Positions 12,057 to 27,000 are shown, counted from the stretch's first letter. The stretch is 64,000 nt of DNA from Coriaria nepalensis (GCA_027186245.1 CP114481.1:32643501-32707500), one strand, 5' to 3'. Translations and numbers: made by a program. The notes: generated by a model from the sequence alone, not told the origin.

Positions 12057-14047
12057 GCAAGTCGAACGTATTCTAGTTTTGCACTACAGACACAAAATTT
12101 TGTGCACAACTTGCAAATGATCATTGCAAGGAAAGTGTGCATTCGTTTAACCTTAAAATCATTTCAATGAGTCATTTCAAGTCAATAACTTATTTCGAAG
12201 CAAGTCGAACGAATTCTAGTTTTGCACTACAGAGACAACTTTTGTGCATAACTTGCAAATGATCATTGCAAGGAAAGTGTGCATTCGTTTAAAATTAAAA
12301 TCATTTCAATGAGTCCTTTCAAGTCAATAACTTATTTCGAAGTAAGCCGAACGAATTCTAGTTTTGCACTACAACATAACTTTTGTGCATAACTTGCAAA
12401 TGATCATTGCAAGGAAAGTGTGCATTCGTTTAACCTTAAAATCATTTCAATGAGTCATTTCAAGTCAATAACTTATTTCAAAGCAAGTCGAACGAATTCT
12501 AGTTTTGCACTACAGACACAATTTTTGTGCATAACTTGCAAATGATCATTGCAAGGAAAGTGTGCATTCGTTTAACCTTAAAATCATTTCAATGAGTCAT
12601 TTCAAGTCAATAACTTATTTCATAGCAAGTCGAACGTATTCTAGTTTTGCACTACAGACACAAAATTTTGTGCATAACTTGCAAATGATCATTGCAAGGA
12701 AAGTGTGCATTCGTTTAAAATTAAAATCATTTCAATGAGTCCTTTCTAGTCAATAACTTATTTCGAAGTAAGCCGAACGAATTCTAGTTTTGCACTACAA
12801 CATAACTTTTGTGCATAACTTGCAAATGATCATTGCAAGGAAAGTGTGCATTCGTTTAACCTTAAAATCATTTCAATGAGTCATTTCAAGTCAATAACTT
12901 ATTTCAAAGCAAGTCGAACGAATTCTAGTTTTGCACTACAGACACAACTTTTGTGCATAACTTGCAAATGATCATTGCAAGGAAAGTGTGCATTCGTTTA
13001 ACCTTAAAATCATTTCAATGAGTCATTTCAAGTCAATAACTTATTTCATAGCAAGTCGAACGTATTCTAGTTTTGCACTACAGACACAAAATTTTGTGCA
13101 TAACTTGCAAATGATCATTGCAAGGAAAGTGTGCATTCGTTTAACCTTAAAATCATTTCAATGAGTCATTTCAAGTCAATAACTTATTTCATAGCAAGTC
13201 GAACGTATTCTAGTTTTGCACTACAGACACAAAATTTTGTGCATAACTTGCAAATGATCATTGCAAGGAAAGTGTGCATTCGTTTAACCTTAAAATCATT
13301 TCAATGAGTCATTTCAAGTCAATAACTTATTTCAAAGCAAGTCGAACGAATTCTAGTTTTGCACTACAGACACAACTTTTGTGCATAACTTGCAAATGAT
13401 CATTGCAACGAACGTGTGCATTCGTTTAAAATTAAAATCATTTCAATGAGTCCTTTCAAGTCAATAACTTATTTCAAAGCAATTCGAATGAATTCTAGTT
13501 TTGCACGACAGACACAACTTTTGTGCATAACTTGCAAATGATCATTGCAAGGAAAGTGTGCATTCGTTTAACCTTAAAATCATTTCACAGAGTCATTTTA
13601 AGTCAATAACTTATTTCATAGCAAGTCGAACATATTCTAGTTTTGCACTACAGACACAAAATTTTGTGCACAACTTGCAAATGATCATTGGAAGGAAAGT
13701 GTGCATTCGTTTAACCTTAAAATCATTTCAATGAGTCATTTCAAGTCAATAACTTATTTCAAAGCAATTCGAACGAATTCTAGTTTTGCACTATAGAGAC
13801 AACTTTTGTGCATAACTTGCAAATGATCATTGCAAGGAAAGTGTGCATTCGTTTAAAATTAAAGTCATTTCAATGAGTCATTTCAAGTTAATAACTTACT
13901 CCAAAGCAAGTCGAACGAATTCTAGTTTTGCACTACAGACACAACTTTTGTGCATAACTTGCAAATGATCATTGTAAGGAAAGTGTGCATTCGTTTAAAA
14001 TTAAAATCATTTCAATGAGTCATTTCAAGTCAATAACTTACTTCATA
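12057..14047. repeat. Second 14-monomer HOR, copy 1 (1991 bp)
   Basis: The short-head marker ctacaacataac at 12,372 and 12,798 recurs at 14,363 and 14,789, and the marker gcacgacag at 13,507 recurs at 15,498, all offset by 1991 bp. The match starts near 12,057 and continues to 14,283. The monomer set differs from the 1991-bp HOR at 1.7-5.8 kb: five +1 palindrome units and two -1 short-head units net to +3. Confidence 0.85.
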
Positions 14048-16274
14048 GCAAGTCGAACGTATTCTAGTTTTGCACTACAGACACAAAATTTTGTGCACAA
14101 CTTGCAAATGATCATTGCAAGGAAAGTGTGCATTCGTTTAACCTTAAAATCATTTCAATGAGTCATTTCAAGTCAATAACTTATTTCGAAGCAAGTCGAA
14201 CGAATTCTAGTTTTGCACTACAGAGACAACTTTTGTGCATAACTTGCAAATGATCATTGCAAGGAAAGTGTGCATTCGTTTAAAATTAAAATCATTTCAA
14301 TGAGTCCTTTCAAGTCAATAACTTATTTCGAAGTAAGCCGAACGAATTCTAGTTTTGCACTACAACATAACTTTTGTGCATAACTTGCAAATGATCATTG
14401 CAAGGAAAGTGTGCATTCGTTTAACCTTAAAATCATTTCAATGAGTCATTTCAAGTCAATAACTTATTTCAAAGCAAGTCGAACGAATTCTAGTTTTGCA
14501 CTACAGACACAATTTTTGTGCATAACTTGCAAATGATCATTGCAAGGAAAGTGTGCATTCGTTTAACCTTAAAATCATTTCAATGAGTCATTTCAAGTCA
14601 ATAACTTATTTCATAGCAAGTCGAACGTATTCTAGTTTTGCACTACAGACACAAAATTTTGTGCATAACTTGCAAATGATCATTGCAAGGAAAGTGTGCA
14701 TTCGTTTAAAATTAAAATCATTTCAATGAGTCCTTTCAAGTCAATAACTTATTTCGAAGTAAGCCGAACGAATTCTAGTTTTGCACTACAACATAACTTT
14801 TGTGCATAACTTGCAAATGATCATTGCAAGGAAAGTGTGCATTCGTTTAACCTTAAAATCATTTCAATGAGTCATTTCAAGTCAATAACTTATTTCAAAG
14901 CAAGTCGAACGAATTCTAGTTTTGCACTACAGACACAACTTTTGTGCATAACTTGCAAATGATCATTGCAAGGAAAGTGTGCATTCGTTTAACCTTAAAA
15001 TCATTTCAATGAGTCATTTCAAGTCAATAACTTATTTCATAGCAAGTCGAACGTATTCTAGTTTTGCACTACAGACACAAAATTTTGTGCATAACTTGCA
15101 AATGATCATTGCAAGGAAAGTGTGCATTCGTTTAACCTTAAAATCATTTCAATGAGTCATTTCAAGTCAATAACTTATTTCATAGCAAGTCGAACGTATT
15201 CTAGTTTTGCACTACAGACACAAAATTTTGTGCATAACTTGCAAATGATCATTGCAAGGAAAGTGTGCATTCGTTTAACCTTAAAATCATTTCAATGAGT
15301 CATTTCAAGTCAATAACTTATTTCAAAGCAAGTCGAACGAATTCTAGTTTTGCACTACAGACACAACTTTTGTGCATAACTTGCAAATGATCATTGCAAC
15401 GAACGTGTGCATTCGTTTAAAATTAAAATCATTTCAATGAGTCCTTTCAAGTCAATAACTTATTTCAAAGCAATTCGAATGAATTCTAGTTTTGCACGAC
15501 AGACACAACTTTTGTGCATAACTTGCAAATGATCATTGCAAGGAAAGTGTGCATTCGTTTAACCTTAAAATCATTTCACAGAGTCATTTTAAGTCAATAA
15601 CTTATTTCATAGCAAGTCGAACATATTCTAGTTTTGCACTACAGACACAAAATTTTGTGCACAACTTGCAAATGATCATTGGAAGGAAAGTGTGCATTCG
15701 TTTAACCTTAAAATCATTTCAATGAGTCATTTCAAGTCAATAACTTATTTCAAAGCAATTCGAACGAATTCTAGTTTTGCACTATAGAGACAACTTTTGT
15801 GCATAACTTGCAAATGATCATTGCAAGGAAAGTGTGCATTCGTTTAAAATTAAAGTCATTTCAATGAGTCATTTCAAGTTAATAACTTACTCCAAAGCAA
15901 GTCGAACGAATTCTAGTTTTGCACTACAGACACAACTTTTGTGCATAACTTGCAAATGATCATTGTAAGGAAAGTGTGCATTCGTTTAAAATTAAAATCA
16001 TTTCAATGAGTCATTTCAAGTCAATAACTTACTTCATAGCAAGTCGAACGTATTCTAGTTTTGCACTACAGACACAAAATTTTGTGCACAACTTGCAAAT
16101 GATCATTGCAAGGAAAGTGTGCATTCGTTTAACCTTGAAATCATTTCAATGAGTCATTTCAAGTCAATAACTTATTTCGAAGCAAGTCGAACGAATTCTA
16201 GTTTTGCACTACAGAGACAACTTTTGTGCATAACTTGCAAATGATCATTGCAAGGAAAGTGTGCATTCGTTTAA
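14048..16274. repeat. Second 14-monomer HOR, copy 2 plus partial (1991 bp period)
   Basis: This is colinear with 12,057-14,283 at an offset of 1991 bp until a P/Q mismatch near 16,275. It shares private variants such as catttcacagagtc and gaacatattc. Differences noticed include ctttctagtc near 12,748 against ctttcaagtc near 14,739, and accttgaaa near 16,133. A 996-bp echo follows, as gcacgacag appears again at 16,494. Confidence 0.85.
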
Positions 16275-16739
16275 CCTTAAAATCATTTCAATGAGTCATT
16301 TAAAGTCAATAACTTATTTCGAAGCAAGTCGAACGAATTCTAGTTTTGCACTACAGAGACAACTTTTGTGCATAACTTGCAAATGATCATTGCAAGGAAA
16401 GTGTGCATTCGTTTAAAATTAAAATCATTTCAATGAGTCCTTTCAAGTCAATAACTTATTTCAAAGCAATTCGAATGAATTCTAGTTTTGCACGACAGAC
16501 ACAACTTTTGTGCATAACTTGCAAATGATCATTGCAAGGAAAGTGTGCATTCGTTTAACCTTAAAATCATTTCACAGAGTCATTTTAAGTCAATAACTTA
16601 TTTCATAGCAAGTCGAACATATTCTAGTTTTGCACTACAGACACAAAATTTTGTGCACAACTTGCAAATGATCATTGGAAGGAAAGTGTGCATTCGTTTA
16701 ACCTTAAAATCATTTCAATGAGTCATTTCAAGTCAATAA

Positions 16740-19700
16740 CTTATTTCAAAGCAATTCGGACGAATTCTAGTTTTGCACTACAGACACAACTTTTGTGCAT
16801 AACTGGCAAATGATCATTGCAAGGAAAGTGTGCATTCGTTTAACCTTAAAATCATTTCAATGAGTCATTTCAAGTCAATAACTTATTTCAAAGCAATTCG
16901 AACGAATTCTAGTTTTGCACTACAGACACAACTTTTGCGCATAACTTGTAAATGATCATTGCAAGGAAAGTGTGCATTCGTTTAAAATTAAAATCATTTC
17001 AGGGAGTCCTTTCAAGTCAATAACTTATTTCAAAGCAAGTCGAACGAATTCTTGTTTTGCACTACAGACACAACTTTTGTGCATAACTTACAAATGATCA
17101 GTGCAAGGAAAGTGTGCATTCATTTAACCTTAAAATCATTTCAATGAGTCATTTCAAGTCAATAACTTATGTCAAAGCAAGTCGAACGAATAACAGTTTT
17201 GCACTACACACACAACTTTTGTGCATAACTTGCGAATGATCATTGCAAGGAAAGTGTGCATTCTTTTAACCTTAAAATAATTTCAACGAGTCATTTCAAG
17301 TCAATAACTTATTTCAAAGCAAGTCGAACAAATTCAAGTTTTGCACTACAAACACAAGTTTTGTGCATAACATGCAAATGATCATTGCAGGGAAAGTGTG
17401 CTTTCGTTTAACCTTAAAATCATTTCAAGTCAATAACTTATTTCAAAGCAATTCGAACGAATTCTAGTTTTGCACTACAGACACAACTTTTGTGCATAAC
17501 TTGCAAATGATCATTCCAAGGAAAGTGGGCATTCGTTTGGCCTTAAAATCATTTCTATCAGTCATTTCAAGTCAATAACTTATTTCAAAACAATTCGAAC
17601 GAATTCTAGTTTTGCACTATAGACACAACTTTTGTGCATAACTTGCAAATGATCATTGCAAGGAAAGTGTGCATTCGTTTAACCTTAAAATCATTTCAAT
17701 GAGTCATTTCAAGTCAATAACTTATTTCAAAGCAAGTCGAACGAATTCTAGTTTTGCACTACAGACATAACTTTTGTGCATAACTTGCAAATGATCATTG
17801 CAACGAACGTGTGCATTCGTTTAAAATGAAAATCATTTCAATGAGTCCTTTCAAGTCAATAACTTATTTCAAAGCAATTCGAACGAATTCTAGTTTTGCA
17901 CTACAGACACAACTTTTGTGCATAACTTGCAAATGATCATTGCAAGGAAAGTGTGCATTCGTTTAACCTTAAAATCATTTCACAGAGTCATTTTAAGTCA
18001 ATAACTTATTTCATAGCAAGTCGAACGTATTCTAGTTTTGCACTACAGACACAAAATTTTGTGCACAACTTGCAAATGATCATTGGAAGGAAAGTGTGCA
18101 TTCGTTTAACCTTAAAATCATTTCAATGAGTCATTTCAAGTCAATAACTTATTTCAAAGCAATTCGAACGAATTCTAGTTTTGCACTACAGACATAATTT
18201 TTGTGCATAACTTGCAAATGATCATTGCAAGGAAAGTGTGCATTCGTTTAAAATTAAAATCATTTCAAAGAGTCCTTTCAAGTCAATAACTTATTTCAAA
18301 GCAAGTCGAACGAATTCTTGTTTTGCACTACAGACACAACTTTTGTGCATAACTTACAAATGATCAGTGCAAGGAAAGTGTGCATTCATTTAACCTTAAA
18401 ATCATTTCAATGAGTCATTTCAAGTCAATAACTTATGTCAAAGCAAGTCGAACGAATAACAGTTTTGCACTACACACACAACTTTTGTGCATAAGTTGCA
18501 AATGATCATTGCAAGGAAAGTGTGCATTCGTTTAACCTTAAAATCATTTCAATGAGTCATTTCAAGTCAATAACTTATTTCAAAGCAATTCGGACGAATT
18601 CTAGTTTTGCACTACAGACACAACTTTTGTGCATAACTTGCAAATGATCATTGCAAGGAAAGTGTGCATTCGTTTAACCTTAAAATCATTTCAATGAGTC
18701 ATTTCAAGTCAATAACTTATTTCAAAGCAATTCGAACGAATTCTAGTTTTGCACTACAGACACAACTTTTGCGCATAACTTGCAAATGATCATTGCAAGG
18801 AAAGTGTGCATTCGTTTAAAATTAAAATCATTTCAAAGAGTCCTTTCAAGTCAATAACTTATTTCAAAGCAAGTCGAACGAATTCTTGTTTTGCCCTACA
18901 GACACAACTTTTGTGCATAACTTACAAATGATCAGTGCAAGGAAAGTGTGCATTCATTTAACCTTAAAATCATTTCAATGAGTCATTTCAAGTCAATAAC
19001 TTATGTCAAAGCAAGTCGAACGAATAACAGTTTTGCACTACACACACAACTTTTGTGCATAACTTGCAAATGATCATTGCAAGGAAAGTGTGCATTCGTT
19101 TAACCTTAAAATCATTTCAATGAGTCATTTCAAGTCAATAACTTATTTCAAAGCAATTCGGACGAATTCTAGTTTTGCACTACAGACACAACTTTTGTGC
19201 ATAACTGGCAAATGATCATTGCAAGGAAAGTGTGCATTCGTTTAACCTTAAAATCATTTCAATGAGTCATTTCAAGTCAATAACTTATTTCAAAGCAATT
19301 CGAACGAATTCTAGTTTTGCACTACAGACACAACTTTTGCGCATAACTTGTAAATGATCATTGCAAGGAAAGTGTGCATTCGTTTAAAATTAAAATCATT
19401 TCAGGGAGTCCTTTCAAGTCAATAACTTATTTCAAAGCAAGTCGAACGAATTCTTGTTTTGCACTACAGACACAACTTTTGTGCATAACTTACAAATGAT
19501 CAGTGCAAGGAAAGTGTGCATTCATTTAACCTTAAAATCATTTCAATGAGTCATTTCAAGTCAATAACTTATGTCAAAGCAAGTCGAACGAATAACAGTT
19601 TTGCACTACACACACAACTTTTGTGCATAACTTGCGAATGATCATTGCAAGGAAAGTGTGCATTCTTTTAACCTTAAAATAATTTCAACGAGTCATTTCA

Positions 19701-22700
19701 AGTCAATAACTTATTTCAAAGCAAGTCGAACAAATTCAAGTTTTGCACTACAAACACAAGTTTTGTGCATAACATGCAAATGATCATTGCAGGGAAAGTG
19801 TGCTTTCGTTTAACCTTAAAATCATTTCAAGTCAATAACTTATTTCAAAGCAATTCGAACGAATTCTAGTTTTGCACTACAGACACAACTTTTGTGCATA
19901 ACTTGCAAATGATCATTCCAAGGAAAGTGGGCATTCGTTTGGCCTTAAAATCATTTCTATCAGTCATTTCAAGTCAATAACTTATTTCAAAGCAATTCGA
20001 ACGAATTCTAGTTTTGCACTATAGACACAACTTTTGTGCATAACTTGCAAATGATCATTGCAAGGAAAGTGTGCATTCGTTTAACCTTAAAATCATTTCA
20101 ATGAGTCATTTCAAGTCAATAACTTATTTCAAAGCAAGTCGAACGAATTCTAGTTTTGCACTACAGACATAACTTTTGTGCATAACTTGCAAATGATCAT
20201 TGCAACGAACGTGTGCATTCGTTTAAAATGAAAATCATTTCAATGAGTCCTTTCAAGTCAATAACTTATTTCAAAGCAATTCGAACGAATTCTAGTTTTG
20301 CACTACAGACACAACTTTTGTGCATAACTTGCAAATGATCATTGCAAGGAAAGTGTGCATTCGTTTAACCTTAAAATCATTTCACAGAGTCATTTTAAGT
20401 CAATAACTTATTTCATAGCAAGTCGAACGTATTCTAGTTTTGCACTACAGACACAAAATTTTGTGCACAACTTGCAAATGATCATTGGAAGGAAAGTGTG
20501 CATTCGTTTAACCTTAAAATCATTTCAATGAGTCATTTCAAGTCAATAACTTATTTCAAAGCAATTCGAACGAATTCTAGTTTTGCACTATAGAGACAAC
20601 TTTTGTGCATAACTTGCAAATGATCATTGCAAGGAAAGTGTGCATTCGTTTAAAATTAAAATCATTTCAATGAGTCCTTTCAAGTCAATAACTTATTTCG
20701 AAGCAAGTCGAACGAATTCTAGTTTTGCACTACAGACATAATTTTTGTGCATAACTTGCAAATGATCATTGCAAGGAAAGTGTGCATTCGTTTAACCTTA
20801 AAATCATTTCAATGAGTCGCTTCAAGTCAATAACTTATTTCAAAGCAATTCAAACGAATTCTAGTTTTGCACTACAGAGACAACTTTTGTGCATAACTTG
20901 CAAATGATCATTGCAAGGAAAGTGTGCATTCGTTTAAAATTAAAATCATTTCAATGAGTCATTTCAAGTCAATAACTTATGTCAAAGCAAGTCGAACGAA
21001 TTCTAGTTTTCTACTACAAACACAACTTTTGTGCATAAGTTGCAAATGATCATTGCAAGGAAAGTGTGCATTCGTTTAACCTTAAAATCATTTCAATGAG
21101 TCATTTCAAGTCAATAACTTATTTCAAAGCAATTCGGACGAATTCTAGTTTTGCACTACAGACACAACTTTTGTGCATAACTTGCAAATGATCATTGCAA
21201 GGAAAGTGTGCATTCGTTTAACCTTAAAATCATTTCAATGAGTCATTTCAAGTCAATAACTTATTTCAAAGCAATTCGAACGAATTCTAGTTTTGCACTA
21301 CAGACACAACTTTTGCGCATAACTTGCAAATGATCATTGCAAGGAAAGTGTGCATTCGTTTAAAATTAAAATCATTTCAAAGAGTCCTTTCAAGTCAATA
21401 ACTTATTTCAAAGCAAGTCGAACGAATTCTTGTTTTGCACTACAGACACAACTTTTGTGCATAACTTACAAATGATCAGTGCAAGGAAAGTGTGCATTCA
21501 TTTAACCTTAAAATCATTTCAATGAGTCATTTCAAGTCAATAACTTATGTCAAAGCAAGTCGAACGAATAACAGTTTTGCACTACACACACAACTTTTGT
21601 GCATAACTTGCAAATGATCATTGCAAGGAAAGTGTGCATTCGTTTAACCTTAAAATCATTTCAATGAGTCATTTCAAGTCAATAACTTATTTCAAAGCAA
21701 TTCGGACGAATTCTAGTTTTGCACTACAGACACAGCTTTTGTGCATAACTGGCAAATGATCATTGCAAGGAAAGTGTGCATTCGTTTAACCTTAAAATCA
21801 TTTCAATGAGTCATTTCAAGTCAATAACTTATTTCAAAGCAATTCGAACGAATTCTAGTTTTGCACTACAGACACAACTTTTGCGCATAACTTGTAAATG
21901 ATCATTGCAAGGAAAGTGTGCATTCGTTTAAAATTAAAATCATTTCAGGGAGTCCTTTCAAGTCAATAACTTATTTCAAAGCAAGTCGAACGAATTCTTG
22001 TTTTGCACTACAGACACAACTTTTGTGCATAACTTACAAATGATCAGTGCAAGGAAAGTGTGCATTCTTTTAACCTTAAAATAATTTCAACGAGTCATTT
22101 CAAGTCAATAACTTATTTCAAAGCAAGTCGAACAAATTCAAGTTTTGCACTACAAACACAAGTTTTGTGCATAACATGCAAATGATCATTGCAGGGAAAG
22201 TGTGCTTTCGTTTAACCTTAAAATCATTTCAAGTCAATAACTTATTTCAAAGCAATTCGAACGAATTCTAGTTTTGCACTACAGACACAACTTTTGTGCA
22301 TAACTTGCAAATGATCATTCCAAGGAAAGTGGGCATTCGTTTGGCCTTAAAATCATTTCTATCAGTCATTTCAAGTCAATAACTTATTTCAAAGCAATTC
22401 GAACGAATTCTAGTTTTGCACTATAGACACAACTTTTGTGCATAACTTGCAAATGATCATTGCAAGGAAAGTGTGCATTCGTTTAACCTTAAAATCATTT
22501 CAATGAGTCATTTCAAGTCAATAACTTATTTCAAAGCAAGTCGAACGAATTCTAGTTTTGCACTACAGACATAACTTTTGTGCATAACTTGCAAATGATC
22601 ATTGCAACGAACGTGTGCATTCGTTTAAAATTAAAATCATTTCAATGAGTCCTTTCAAGTCAATAACTTATTTCAAAGCAATTCGAACGAATTCTAGTTT

Positions 22701-24034
22701 TGCACTACAGACACAACTTTTGTGCATAACTTGCAAATGATCATTGCAAGGAAAGTGTGCATTCGTTTAACCTTAAAATCATTTCACAGAGTCATTTTAA
22801 GTCAATAACTTATTTCATAGCAAGTCGAACGTATTCTAGTTTTGCACTACAGACACAAAATTTTGTGCACAACTTGCAAATGATCATTGGAAGGAAAGTG
22901 TGCATTCGTTTAACCTTAAAATCATTTCAATGAGTCATTTCAAGTCAATAACTTATTTCAAAGCAATTCGAACGAATTCTAGTTTTGCACTATAGAGACA
23001 ACTTTTGTGCATAACTTGCAAATGATCATTGCAAGGAAAGTGTGCATTCGTTTAAAATTAAAATCATTTCAATGAGTCCTTTCAAGTCAATAACTTATTT
23101 CGAAGCAAGTCGAACGAATTCTAGTTTTGCACTACAGACATAATTTTTGTGCATAACTTGCAAATGATCATTGCAAGGAAAGTGTGCATTCGTTTAACCT
23201 TAAAATCATTTCAATGAGTCGCTTCAAGTCAATAACTTATTTCAAAGCAATTCAAACGAATTCTAGTTTTGCACTACAGAGACAACTTTTGTGCATAACT
23301 TGCAAATGATCATTGCAAGGAAAGTGTGCATTCGTTTAAAATTAAAATCATTTCAATGAGTCATTTCAAGTCAATAACTTATGTCAAAGCAAGTCGAACG
23401 AATTCTAGTTTTCTACTACAAACACAACTTTTGTGCATAAGTTGCAAATGATCATTGCAAGGAAAGTGTGCATTCGTTTAACCTTAAAATCATTTCAATG
23501 AGTCATTTCAAGTCAATAACTTATTTCAAAGCAATTCGTACGAATTCTTGTTTTGCACTACAGACACAACTTTTGTGCATAACTTGCAAATGATCAGTGC
23601 AAGGAAAGTGTGCATTCATTTAACCTTAAAATCATTTCAATGAGTCATTTCAAGTCAATAACTTATGTCAAAGCAAGTCGAACGAATAACAGTTTTGCAC
23701 TACACACACAACTTTTGTGCATAACTTGCAAATGATCATTGCAAGGAAAGTGTGCATTCTTTTAACCTTAAAATAATTTCAACGAGTCATTTCAGGTCAA
23801 TAACTTATTTCAAAGCAAGTCGAACGAATTCAAGTTTTGCACTACAAACAGAAGTTTTGTGCATAACATGCAAATGATCATTGCAGGGAAAGTGTGCTTT
23901 CGTTTAACCTTAAAATCATTTCAAGTCAATAACTTATTTCAAAGCAATTCGAACGAATTCTAGTTTTGCACTACAGACACAACTTTTGTGCATAACTTGC
24001 AAATGATCATTCCAAGGAAAGTGGGCATTCGTTT
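16740..24034. repeat. 17-monomer HOR region (2402-bp marker spacing)
   Basis: Rare markers recur every 2402 bp: aactggcaa at 16,801 and 19,203; the 13-bp-short monomer at 17,421, 19,823 and 22,225; and tttggcctt with gg at 17,539, 19,941 and 22,343. The next tttggcctt is 1692 bp on, at 24,035 (12 monomers, one short). 2402 equals 17 x 142 minus 13 plus 1. The interior is not identical between copies: for example the unit after 18,188 is followed by Q/aaagag, while the corresponding unit at 20,735 is followed by P/gtcgcttc. The copies have therefore been rearranged internally while keeping the same length. Confidence 0.8.
17421..17430. other. 13-bp deletion junction between sub-repeats
   Basis: Normal units read catttca, atgagt, catttca, agtc; here one catttca and the atgagt between are missing, leaving a 129-bp monomer. 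The same junction is seen at 19,823, 22,225, 23,917, 34,395, 46,303, 48,705 and 50,682 in P-type units with gctttcg, and at 25,183 and 27,590 in Q-type units with gcattcg. Similar, further mutated junctions lie at 55,913 and 57,031. Confidence 0.9.
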
Positions 24035-27000
24035 GGCCTTAAAATCATTTCTATCAGTCATTTCAAGTCAATAACTTATTTCAAAGCAATTCGAACGAAT
24101 TCTAGTTTTGCACTACAGACACAACTTTTGTGCATAACGTGCAAATGATCATTGTAAGGAAAGTGTGCATTCGTTTAAAATTAAAATCATTTCAATGAGT
24201 CATTTCAAGTCAATAACTTACTTCATAGCAAGTCGACCGTATTCTAGTTTTGCACTACAGACACAAAATTTTGTGCACAACTTGCAAATGATCATTGCAA
24301 GGAAAGTGTGCATTCGTTTGACCTTAAAATCATTTCAATGAGTCATTTCAAGTCAATAACTTATTTCGAAGCAAGTCGAACGAATTTTAGTTTTGCACTA
24401 CAGAGACAACTTTTGTGCATAACTTGCAAATGATCATTGCAAGGAAAGTGTGCATTCGTTTAACCTTAAAATCATTTCAATGAGTCATTTAAAGTCAATA
24501 ACTTATTTCGAAGCAAGTCGAACGAATTCTAGTTTTGCACTACAGAGACAACTTTTGTGCATAACTTGCAAATGATCATTGCAAGGAAAGTGTGCATTCG
24601 TTTAAAATTAAAATCATTTCAATGAGTCCTTTCAAGTCAATAACTTATTTCGAAGTAAGCCGAACGAATTCTAGTTTTGCACTACAAACATAACTTTTGC
24701 GCATAACTTGCAAATGATCATTGCAAGGAAAGTGTGCATTCGTTTAACCTTAAAATCATTTCAATGAGTCATTTCAAGTCAATAACTTATTTCGAAGCAA
24801 GTCGAACGAATTCTAATTTTGCACTACAGACACAACTTTTGTGCATAACTTGCAAATGATCATTGCAAGGAAAGTGTGCATTTGTTTAACCTTAAAATCA
24901 TTTCAATGAGTCATTTCAAGTCAATTACTTATTTCAAAGCAAGTCGAATGAATTCTATTTTTGCACTACAGACACAACTTTTGCGCATAACTTGCAAATG
25001 ATCATTGCGAGGAAAGTGTGCATTCGTTTAACCTTAAAATCATTTCAATGAGTCATTCCAAGTCAATAACTTATTTCAAAGCAATTCGAACGAATTCTAA
25101 TTTTGCACTACAAACACAACTTTTGTGCATAACTTGCAAATGATCATTGCAAGGAAAGTGTGCATTCGTTTAAAATTAAAATCATTTCAAGTCAATAACT
25201 TACTTCATAGCAAGTCGAACGTATTCTAGTTTTGCACTACAGACACAAAATTTTTTGCACAACTTGCAAATGATCATTGCAAGGAAAGTGTGCATTCGTT
25301 TAACCTTAAAATCATTTCAATGAGTCATTTCAAGTCAATAACTTATTTCGAAGCAAGTCGAACGAATTCTAGTTTTGCACTACAGAGACAACTTTTGTGC
25401 ATAACTTGCAAATGATCATTGCAAGGAAAGTGTGCATTCGTTTAAAATTAAAATCATTTCAATGAGTCCTTTCAAGTCAATAACTTATTTCGAAGTAAGC
25501 CGAACGAATTCTAGTTTTGCACTACAAACATAACTTTTGCGCATAACTTGCAAATGATCATTGCAAGGAAAGTGTGCATTCGTTTAACCTTAAAATCATT
25601 TCAATGAGTCATTTCAAGTCAATAACTTATTTCAAAGCAAGTCGAACGAATTCTAGTTTTGCACTACAGACACAACTTTTGTGCATAACTTGCAAATGAT
25701 CATTGCAAGGAAAGTGTGCATTCGTTTAACCTTAAAATCATTTCAATGAGTCATTTCAAGTCAATAACTTATTTCATAGCAAGTCGAACGTATTCTAGTT
25801 TTGCACTACAGACACAAAATTTTGTGCATAACTTGCAAATGATCATTGCAAAGAAAGTGTGCATTCGTTTAACCTTAAAATCATTTCAATGAGTCATTTC
25901 AAGTCAATAACTTATTTCATAGCAAGTCGAACGTATTCTAGTTTTGCACTACAGACACAAAATTTTGTGCATAACTTGCAAATGATCATTGCAAGGAAAG
26001 TGTGCATTCGTTTAACCTTAAAATCATTTCAATGAGTCATTTCAAGTCAATAACTTATTTCAAAGCAATTCGAACGAATTCTAGTTTTGCACTACAGAGA
26101 CAACTTTTGTGCATAACTTGCAAATGGTCATTGCAAGGAAAGTGTGCATTCGTTTAAAATTAAAATCATTTCAATGAGTCATTTCAAGTCAATAACTTAC
26201 TTCATAGCAAGTCGAACGTATTCTAGTTTTGCACTACAGACACAAAATTTTGTGCACAACTTGCAAATGATCATTGCAAGGAAAGTGTGCATTCGTTTAA
26301 CCTTAAAATCATTTCAATGAGTCATTTCAAGTCAATAACTTATTTCATAGCAAGTCGAACGTATTCTAGTTTTGCACTACAGACACAAAATTTTGTGCAT
26401 AACTTGCAAATGATCATTGCAAGGAAAGTGTGCATTCGTTTAACCTTAAAATCATTTCAATGAGTCATTTCAAGTCAATAACTTATTTCGTAGCAAGTCG
26501 AACGTATTCTAGTTTTGCACTACAGACACAACTTTTGCGCATAACTTGCAAATGATCATTGCAAGGAAAGTGTGCATTCGTTTAACCTTAAAATCATTTC
26601 AATGAGTCATTCCAAGTCAATAACTTATTTCAAAGCAATTCGAACGAATTCTAATTTTGCACTACAAACACAACTTTTGTGCATAACTTGCAAATGATCA
26701 TTGCAAGGAAAGTGTCCATTCGTTTAAAATTAAAATCATTTCAATGAGTCATTTCAAGTCAATAACTTACTTCATAGCAAGTCGAACGTATTCTAGTTTT
26801 GCACTACAGACACAAAATTTTGTGCACAACTTGCAAATGATCATTGCAAGGAAAGTGTGCATTCGTTTAACCTTAAAATCATTTCAATGAGTCATTTCAA
26901 GTCAATAACTTATTTCAAAGCAAGTCGAACGAATTCTAGTTTTGCACTACAGAGACAACTTTTGTGCATAACTTGCAAATGATCATTGCAAGGAAAGTGT

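Noticed and set aside
17360..17375. Octamer-like ATGCAAAT in the acatgcaaatg variant
   Set aside because: The exact octamer arises by one base change in some monomers and is short enough to be chance. There is no gene nearby that it could regulate.
25240..25262. Longer T run in acaaaattttttgc as a possible regulatory site
   Set aside because: It is a single-base change (gtg to ttg) in one palindrome-headed monomer, within normal variation of the array.
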